This document shows positions 62,962 through 64,000 of a DNA stretch of 64,000 bases, piece after piece. The DNA is from Candidatus Binataceae bacterium (lineage in GTDB: Bacteria > Desulfobacterota > Binatia > Binatales > Binataceae). The notes below the pieces were generated by a model, which worked only from the letters and a program-made list of their open reading frames with translations, made no database searches and was not told the DNA's origin. Positions within the stretch are counted from its first letter, which is position 1, and the number at the start of each line of letters is the position of its first letter. The stretch covers positions 54,283 to 118,282 of the forward strand of contig DASRHP010000005.1 in assembly GCA_035650475.1 (NCBI GenBank). Reading direction: 5' to 3'. The translations under genes and the position numbers were made by a program.

Positions 62962-62993
62962 AGCCTACACCCTGTACGCAGGTACAAGGTCAA
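62962..62993 (-). promoter_or_regulatory. MerR-type promoter/operator with 20-bp spacer
   Basis: On the minus strand, TTGACC (62993-62988) and TAGGCT (62967-62962) are separated by 20 bp, longer than the 17 bp optimum, as expected for promoters that MerR untwists. The spacer contains the operator dyad CCTTGTAC-N4-GTACAGGG (62989-62970), which has only one mismatch between its arms and resembles known mer operators. It lies directly upstream of the thioredoxin-like first gene and overlaps the 3' end of the truncated trbF. Confidence 0.85.
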
Positions 62994-63637
62994 GAGGAGG
63001 CAACGTGGCGGACGGAGACTGCGGGCGTCGGGAAGTTCGACCGTCTAAGGGCCGGCGCTGCATTCGGAGGGAGAAAACTTTCGAAGTAGGACGTGCCTGC
63101 GTGGAACCCTCTGGTCAGCGGGCTCTCCTCGACCCAGTGGACCTCGTAGCTCTGTGGCGAAACTTGGAGGATCGAATTCATCCGCACCGCGATGGTCCGC
63201 TTCTTGGCGATCTCGAATGGGTTATGGGCGAAGTTGTCCGAATGGTAGTAGTCGTCGAGGAAGCGATCCGCCGCGCCCTGTGCATGAGCATGCAAGGACG
63301 CGAGTCGCTCCTGCTCGACTGCCGGATCGCTCGAGACGGAACGCGCGTCGCGAATAAAGGCCTCGATCTCCCAGCGCGTCATTCTGGCTGCGACAACCGG
63401 CATCGAAGCCGGCGTCAGCGGCTTCGGAATCGTGATCGCTTGTCCGAGTCGATCGGTTACGACGACATATGGGACATAGCGGCTGCGGAGCGCGAGCCAG
63501 ACAATGCCGATCGCGAGCACGAGGCTGACGAGCAGCGAGCAGGCCGACGCGATCTGCCAGTTGCGCTTACCGAGAACGAGATCGGCATAGCGTTCGTCCC
63601 ACTCTCGCCATCCCTGCACGTATGGATTCGCGGCCAT
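62990..63637 (-). pseudogene. trbF: TrbF (VirB8-like) conjugation protein, C-terminally truncated
   Basis: 215-residue frame. The start ANPYVQGWREWDERYADLVL, a membrane helix (ASACSLLVSLVLAIGIVWLA) and the periplasmic VirB8-like domain with RYVPYVVVTDRLGQ, NPFEIAKKRTIAV and SYEVHWVEESPLTRG match TrbF of P-type mating systems. From about 63107 the sequence no longer resembles TrbF, which normally continues for about 40 residues, and runs into the mer promoter. The gene was cut when the mer segment joined. I start at the ATG at 63637, with GAGG upstream. No other trb gene is in the window; an insertion element lies just upstream. Confidence 0.8.
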
Positions 63638-63690
63638 CACTCTGCCTCGGATGCCATGTTCGTTCCGCGAACACGCGCTGTCAGCAATCA

Positions 63691-63734
63691 TGTGAATCTC
63701 CCCTCTTAGTCATCATTTGAAAATCCCCTCTCCG
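63691..63734 (+). repeat. Left terminal repeats of an IS21-family element
   Basis: Two related 19-base stretches lie 25 bp apart: TGTGAATCTCCCCTCTTAG (63691-63709) and TTTGAAAATCCCCTCTCCG (63716-63734). Repeated terminal transposase-binding sites just inside a TG end are typical of IS21-family elements. They directly precede the istA-like gene, so 63691 is probably the left tip of the element; the right end lies outside the window. Confidence 0.7.
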
Positions 63735-63754
63735 AACCACCGGAGGACGGGAGC

Positions 63755-64000
63755 ATGGAAGCGGAACAGGATCGGGTAGTTTCTCTGCCGGCAGAAGCAG
63801 GGCCGGCGGAGGAGCGGATGCTACGGGAGGACCTGGTGCGGGAGATGGTGGCGCGAAAGGAGCGCGGCGAAGGGGTGAAGCGGATTGCGCGCGAACTCGG
63901 AATCGATCGCAAGACGGTGAAGCGCTGGCTCATGCTCGGCGATTGGCAACCGCGGAGAGTCCGGCAACTGCCCCGTCCGATCGATCGCTTCGCCGAGTTC
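63755..64000 (+). CDS. istA: IS21-family transposase IstA (N-terminal part, cut by window edge)
   Basis: The first 82 codons of an IstA-type transposase. The helix-turn-helix GVKRIARELGIDRKTVKRWL is typical of the IS21 family N-terminal DNA-binding domain and is followed by a short basic linker and the PRPIDRFAEF motif that precedes the DDE catalytic domain, which lies outside the window. The ATG is preceded by GGAGGACGGGAG. The element inserted about 50 bp upstream of trbF. Residues 1-30 form a charged extension longer than in IS21 itself. Confidence 0.8.
   Translation, partial: MEAEQDRVVSLPAEAGPAEERMLREDLVREMVARKERGEGVKRIARELGIDRKTVKRWLMLGDWQPRRVRQLPRPIDRFAEF

Overview
The window is high-GC DNA, densely coded on both strands. 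TolC, MacAB, an RND pump, an L,D-transpeptidase and a copper-related outer-membrane-like protein point to a Gram-negative bacterium. The mix of type III CoA-transferases, VOC and LigB ring-cleavage dioxygenases, Rieske oxygenase subunits, amidohydrolase-2 enzymes, an LLM flavin/F420 oxidoreductase and a compact family-B DNA polymerase suggests an uncultured soil or sediment aromatic degrader, for example Candidatus Binatota or a relative. That assignment is inference; no rRNA, tRNA or CRISPR array was recognised.

Layout. 1-1332: partial rubrerythrin, a near-consensus Fur/PerR operator and a PDZ-less HtrA protease. 1720-10231: peripheral arm of complex I in the order nuoB-G-(MFS)-I-C-D-EF-hypothetical, with nuoE and nuoF fused and no membrane-arm genes. 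10473-18172: secreted lipase-like lipoprotein, catechol 2,3-dioxygenase-like enzyme, MacAB export system and a CoA-transferase. 18194-31399: housekeeping and envelope genes including rpoD behind a consensus promoter, a CaCA exchanger, a bacterial PolB, a GT87-like protein, a fumarylacetoacetase-type hydrolase, an EmrB-type MFS and an L,D-transpeptidase. 31466-34554: a metal module (DUF2318-like, small membrane protein, barrel-like protein, CopC, CopD). 34738-36055: a sensor kinase broken by an indel in a GC-dinucleotide run.

36087-47944 is catabolic. Formyl-CoA transferase (Frc) is paired with a ThDP enzyme, followed by an M20 peptidase, an LLM oxidoreductase, amidohydrolases, Rieske alpha/beta subunits and a LigB dioxygenase, with a CMD-family protein and a 3-hydroxyisobutyrate-dehydrogenase-type enzyme divergent. 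One amidohydrolase lacks its C-terminus and abuts a Rieske alpha subunit lacking its N-terminus, which looks like a deletion scar or an assembly join.

47993-52746 is the most interesting part: five translationally coupled genes (DOMON-like, DUF1460 amidase-like, GT2, DUF4922 GalT/Ap4A-phosphorylase-like, SpoIID-like), none with an evident signal peptide. They may form a cytosolic peptidoglycan-fragment or glycan pathway. 52879-60689 is an EamA(His-rich)-ChrB-TolC-RND-adaptor operon, a likely metal or oxyanion efflux unit. The right end (60690-64000) is mobile or decayed DNA: an ArdC-like pseudogene, a merA-less mercury operon with its long-spacer MerR promoter, a truncated trbF and the left end of an IS21-family element.
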